64,000 nt of DNA from Boesenbergia rotunda. Taxonomy: Eukaryota; Streptophyta; Magnoliopsida; Zingiberales; Zingiberaceae. Below the pieces are notes generated by a model. It was not told the origin of the DNA. It saw nothing but the letters and a program-made list of their open reading frames with translations, and made no database searches. Shown here in pieces: positions 60,046-64,000 of the stretch. Each line of letters begins with the position of its first letter. Position 1 is the first letter of the stretch. The position numbers were made by a program, and so were the translations under genes. The stretch spans positions 449,130 through 513,129 of the forward strand of contig JAGFNQ010000187.1 in the NCBI GenBank assembly GCA_024364735.1, read 5' to 3'.

Positions 60046-61281
60046 TGTAGATGCAATCATGCCCTAAATTAGAGGTTTCGATGATTGACGGTTATTTAAG
60101 TTTAAGCTAATACATTGGATCTAACATTGAGATTTAGTGTGCAGTAACGCAGGAAGTCCAAGGGATGGTCGGGGACCGAGTTCTTGGCATGAAGACCCGG
60201 AGTTGAGGAAGCTCCAGGCAGGAAGTCCAAGGAATGGTCGGGGACCGAGTTCTTGGCACGAAGACCCGGAGTTGAGGAAGCTCCAGGCAAGAAGTCCAAG
60301 GGATGGTCGGGGACGGAACTCTTGGCATGAAGACCCGGAGCTGGGAGGCTTCAGGCGTGAAGTCCAGGAAACGAGAGGTTTCGCTGGCACAAGGTAATTG
60401 AATCCATTGGAAGGCTAATTGATTGGTGAACTCAGCTGTGAACTCCAGAGTTGGCGTATCAATCGATCCACCAATCGATTAGAAGATGACTAATCGATTG
60501 GTGAATCGATTCAGACTGACTCTGTGTGGAAACAGGCAGTTCTGAATCGATTACGGAATCGATTATGAATGATTCTGCCGTAGACAGAACGCTCGGTAAT
60601 CGATCACTCAATCAATTCAGAAACCCTGCAATCGATTGGTGAATCGATTACAAGCTGTTCTGTGCGCGACAGAACGCTTGGTAATCGATCCCGTAATCGA
60701 TTCAGGATTCTAATCGATCAGCAAATCTATTCAAGTTCAAATGGCGTAATCCCAGCCGTTCATCCAACGTCCGTACTGCTCAACGGTTACTTGGTAATCG
60801 ATTGGGGCTTCTCACCAATCGATTCAGGAAGCAAAATAAGACCGTTATAAGCGGAAAATCGAGCTCAAACGGCAACACTGTTCCATTGCGATTTGAGCTA
60901 GGGTTTTGGTGCTTCAAGCTGTGTGTTCAAGCTCAAGTTTCCAACACCTTCATCAAGCAATCAAAGGAAGGAGAAGCAAGCCTATTGTGTAATACTTCTC
61001 TCTTTTCTTCTTCCTTGTGTTGTTCTTTGTGAAAGTCTTCAAGGGTGTTGTACAAGGGTTTCTCCACCCTCGGGGTTGTTCCGAGAAGGAGGTTTGATAG
61101 TGAAATCTGCGATCGCTGGTGTGGACCCTTGGATTAGTCACCTCAAGGAGGTGGAGACCAAGTAAATACAAGTGTTAGCATTGGATTTGGTGGTGAGTAG
61201 ACTTTGACTTCTGCTTGGAAGAAGAAGAATTAATTGAAGCGAGCTATTCACCCCCCCCTCTAGCTCTACCGATCCTCAACA
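60046..61281 (+). repeat. SIRE1 5' LTR
   Basis: 1236 bp from TGTAGATGCAATCATGCC to GATCCTCAACA. Left flank GTCTA (60041-60045). It has a 69-bp tandem repeat (60151-60370), then an array of AATCGATT hairpins (60460-60830). GGAGACCAAGTAAATACAAG and CTAGCTCTACC mark the U5 side. The primer-binding site TGGTATCAGAGC starts at 61284. Confidence 0.9.
60151..60370 (+). repeat. 69-bp tandem repeat in the SIRE1 LTR, 3.2 copies
   Basis: GGAAGTCCAAGG, GGTCGGGGACCGAGTTCTTG and GAAGACCCGGAG recur with a period of 69 bp from 60151, 60220 and 60289. Confidence 0.92.
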
Positions 61282-61348
61282 AGTGGTATCAGAGCGAGGT
61301 CGCTTCGGAGGACTCACACCCAAAGAAGCAAGTGTTTGAGCTGCAAGG

Positions 61349-62995
61349 ATGTCTTTGAAAGAGGGCCATAGCACTACACGACCACCTTACTATGAAGGGA
61401 ACAACTTCGCATATTGGAAGAGTCGCATGGAAAATTATCTTATGACTGAAATCGACAATTGGTTATCTGTTACGGAGGGTTTTGTTGCGCCGACACAAGA
61501 TGGTAAAATTCTAGAATCATCCAAGTGGACAACTGAGCAAAAGATGAAGGCGCAAGCAAATGCTTAAGCCACGGTAACTCTTCAATGTGGATTGAGCTCG
61601 GAACAACTAAACAAAGTCGGTCCATTTAAGAGTGCAAAAGAGTTGTGGGATAAGCTAATTGAGCTAAATGAAGGCACAAAAGATTCAAGAATTGCCAAAA
61701 GGGACCTTCTTATAAATCAGTTGCAAAATTTTGTGATGAAGGAAGGAGAAACCGTAAGTCAGTTGCATGGAAGGTTTAAGGAGCTTCTCAATGGCCTTCA
61801 CTCGGTTGGAGAAAGTGTGGAGAACCGGGATCTCATAAGGTATGCACTAAAATCCTTCCCAAGAAACTCCTTATGGTCATCAATGGTTGATGCTTATAAG
61901 GTTTCAAGGGATTTATCAATTGTCAAGCTAGATGAACTATTTTGTGAACTGGAATTGCATGAACAAGCTAATATAAGTCATAAGGAGAAAGGTATATCTT
62001 TGGTTGCAGGTGAAAGAAGCAAGAAGAAGAGTAAAGAGAAGAAGAAGGAGAAGAAGGAAGAATCCTCCTCATCCGAGTCTGATCAAGATAGTGATAGTGA
62101 TAGCGATGAGGAGCTATCATCAAGTGAAATGGCGAATTTTGTTCGGAAGATGATGAGGCGATCTAGAAAGTTCAACAAGAAGGATGTCAAAAAGATGTTC
62201 CTTGATGACAAGAAAAAGGGTAAGTATCAAGCTAAATCTAAAGCAAAGACTGATACAATTTGTTTTGAGTGTAGTAAAAAGGGTCATATCAAAGCCGATT
62301 GTCCTGAGCTAAAAAGGAAGGATGACAAGACAAAGAAAAAGAAGGCTTTGAAAGCTACATGGGATGATACTTCTTCTAGCTCATCAGATGAAGAAATTGG
62401 GAGAAAGACCTCTAGGCATGTGGCTCTCATGGCCTTGAATGATGTTGAAAGTAGTGAAGATGAAGAAAATCATGAAGATGAAGTTGAGTCTTCAAGCGAG
62501 TCATCATCTAGTGAGAATGAGGTAACTTCTCCTAAATTAGATAAACTCTATGCTACTATTGCATGTTTGACAAATGCTTTATCTAAATCAAAAGTCAAAG
62601 TAAAAGAGCTACAAACTAAGATGAAATTACTTGAAAATGATACTATGCCATGTGAAGTATGTACACATCATGAAGTTGCAAATTCTAGAGGTGATGATCT
62701 TAGAAAGGAAAATGCATCATTGAAATTGCAAGTAGAGGGTTTTAGAAATGCCTTGGAAAAATTTACTTCTAGCTCAAAATATTTGGACATGATCTTAGGA
62801 AGTCAACGGGCAGTGTATAACAAGGCCGGATTAGGATATAAAGCAAAGGATAAGGAAGTTAACTTCATGTCTCTTGTTAGTAGAAATCATGTTTCAAAGG
62901 TTAAAACTGTTCAAGCTTGGGTACCCAAGCAATTTGTTGTAGATGCTATTGGACCCAACATTTGGGTACCAAAACATTTAGTTCATCGCATTTGA
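61349..62995 (+). pseudogene. SIRE1 gag, one stop codon
   Basis: ATG at 61349. The frame has a TAA at 61565-61567 and then stays open to 62995. Order: AYWKSRMENYL, LWDKLIELNEGT, AKRDLLINQLQNF (UBN2-type capsid), an SWSSMVDAYKVSRDL-like helix, a Lys/Ser-rich linker, zinc knuckle CFECSKKGHIKADC (62261-62302), KKKKALKATWDDTSS, an acidic region and a C-terminal coiled coil ending LEKFTSSSKYLDMI. This is the full SIRE/Maximus-type gag layout. The gag-only TRG elements carry the same modules in the same order. Confidence 0.88.
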
Positions 62996-64000
62996 ACAGG
63001 CATGCGTCGAGGGGGAGCATCCAACGACATGGTTCATTGATAGTGGATGCTCTAGGCACATGACGGGAGACTCATCAAAATTTTCATCACTCAAAAACAA
63101 AAATAAAGGTACTGTTTCCTTTGGTAATAGTGGTGAATTGAAAGTTATTGGAATAGGAGATATTAAAATTTCTGAACAATTTATAATTAGGAATGTGTTA
63201 TTAGTGAAAGGTATGGTCTTCAATTTATTAAGTGTTAGTCAACTATGTGACTCGGGATATAGAGTTGAGTTTGACTCATCTCAATGTCTAATTAAACATA
63301 GTGAACTAAACACTACCATGCTTATTGGCCATAGAAAGGAAAACATTTATCAAGTTGAACTATTTGGTATTACTAATGTGTTTGCTAAGTGTTTCATGTC
63401 TTAAAGAGGAAGAGACTTGGCTTTGGCATCGGAGACTTTGCTCACACCAACATGAGACACATCAAGAGACTATCAAAGAATGAGTTGGTGCAAGGATTGC
63501 CAAAATTGAAGTTTCAAAAAGGACAAACTATGTGATGCATGTCAAATGGGTAAGCAAACCAAGGCTACCCACCAAGGTAAAACGAACTTAAGTACGTCTA
63601 CCGCTTTGGAATTATTGCATATGGATTTGTTTGATAGTAGCAAGCATGTTTCCTTGAATATAGTAGATTATTGTTTTAGTTGTGATAGATGACTTCACTA
63701 GATACACTTGGGTGTTTTTCTTAAAGCATAAGGATCATACCTTAGAAACTTGATTGCTTTTTGTAAAAGAGTAGAAAATGAGAAAAATTGAAAATCAATA
63801 GATTACGAAGTGATCATGGAGGTGAGTTTGAAAACGAAAGATTTGAAAATTTTTGCTCACAAAATGGATATAAGCATGAATTCTCTACCCCTAGGACACC
63901 ACAACAAAATGGGGTGGTTGAGAGAAAGAATAGAGTTTTACAAGAGGCCGCTAGGAGTATGTTAAATGAATACTCACTTCATAGTTATCTATGGGCCGAA
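62996..64000 (+). pseudogene. SIRE1 protease and integrase, frame-broken, cut by window end
   Basis: After gag a single extra T in a short T run (near 62990) moves the frame. Then come a protease with TWFIDSGCSRHMTGDSS (~63030), VLLVKGMVFNLLSVSQL, a GAG-pre-integrase (TNMRHIKRLSKNELVQG, DACQMGKQTKATH, ~63440-63570) and integrase core parts (LLHMDLFD, RSDHGGEFENERFE, STPRTPQQNGVVERKNR to YLWAE at the window end). At least three more single-base frame changes occur between 63400 and 63790, in or next to homopolymers. Reverse transcriptase and the 3' LTR lie beyond 64000. Confidence 0.85.

Noticed and set aside
60102..60397. Repetitive Pro/Ser/Trp-rich frames
   Set aside because: By-product of the 69-bp tandem repeat in the SIRE1 LTR.

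Overview
This is a 64 kb plant nuclear window. The evidence is spliced genes with GT-AG introns, plant-type TATA boxes, Copia and Gypsy LTR retrotransposons primed by an initiator-Met-tRNA-like site (TGGTATCAGAG), SINEs and hAT-type MITEs. The genes are not GC-rich, which argues against a grass. A non-grass monocot such as Zingiberales is my guess; the window itself does not prove it.

Region 1-14.4 kb is the gene-bearing part. It holds a broken fragment of the translation release factor eRF1 (minus strand, 1-222), a block of about 120-bp tandem repeats with two tRNA-derived SINE-like elements, a Gypsy LTR-like remnant, a short plant-specific Cys-motif gene (4279-4692), a fold-back MITE (4925-5308), a six-exon HSP90 co-chaperone p23 gene (6015-7935) and a six-exon four-KH-domain RNA-binding protein gene (9389-13198). 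The last exon of the KH gene is tiny and lies 1.5 kb downstream. Region 14.4-17.0 kb is AT-rich with nothing recognisable, followed by a hAT-type MITE (17040-17749).

Region 17.8-64 kb is a dense nest of retrotransposons. Names used below: TRG1 (17799-~26630), TRG2 (~26631-36174), TRG3 (37921-42664) and TRG4 (46000-50136, minus strand) are four gag-only LTR elements with Copia/SIRE-like gag and no pol. Q is an LTR family present only as four solo LTRs (20007-22116, 22946-24968, 27598-33260 minus, 36935-43711), each with a perfect 5-bp target duplication. Nested inside these are a 3.66-kb Del/Tekay-like solo LTR (28761-32416) and a hAT MITE (36183-36750). A decayed Gypsy gag (36757-36934 continued at 43712-44590) with a 111-bp tandem repeat array is the oldest layer. 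COP1 (52748-~60045) is a Copia element with integrase fused to reverse transcriptase by deletion. SIRE1 (60046 to beyond the window) is a near-complete SIRE-type Copia element and the best candidate for an autonomous partner of the gag-only families.

The most unusual signal is structural. The LTRs of Q, the TRG families, SIRE1 and an LTR-like block at 51.5 kb carry arrays of short hairpins (GATCGGTC/GACCGATC, CCTAGC/GCTAGG, CAGTCGACTG, AATCGATT). Arm sequences differ between repeat units, but the two arms often change together so that pairing is kept. The same hairpin types recur in the 3' internal regions of the gag-only elements. The other notable items are the p23 intron duplication that makes a decoy exon, the chimeric TRG1/TRG2 LTR, and a 295-bp exact duplication around the Tekay-like LTR.
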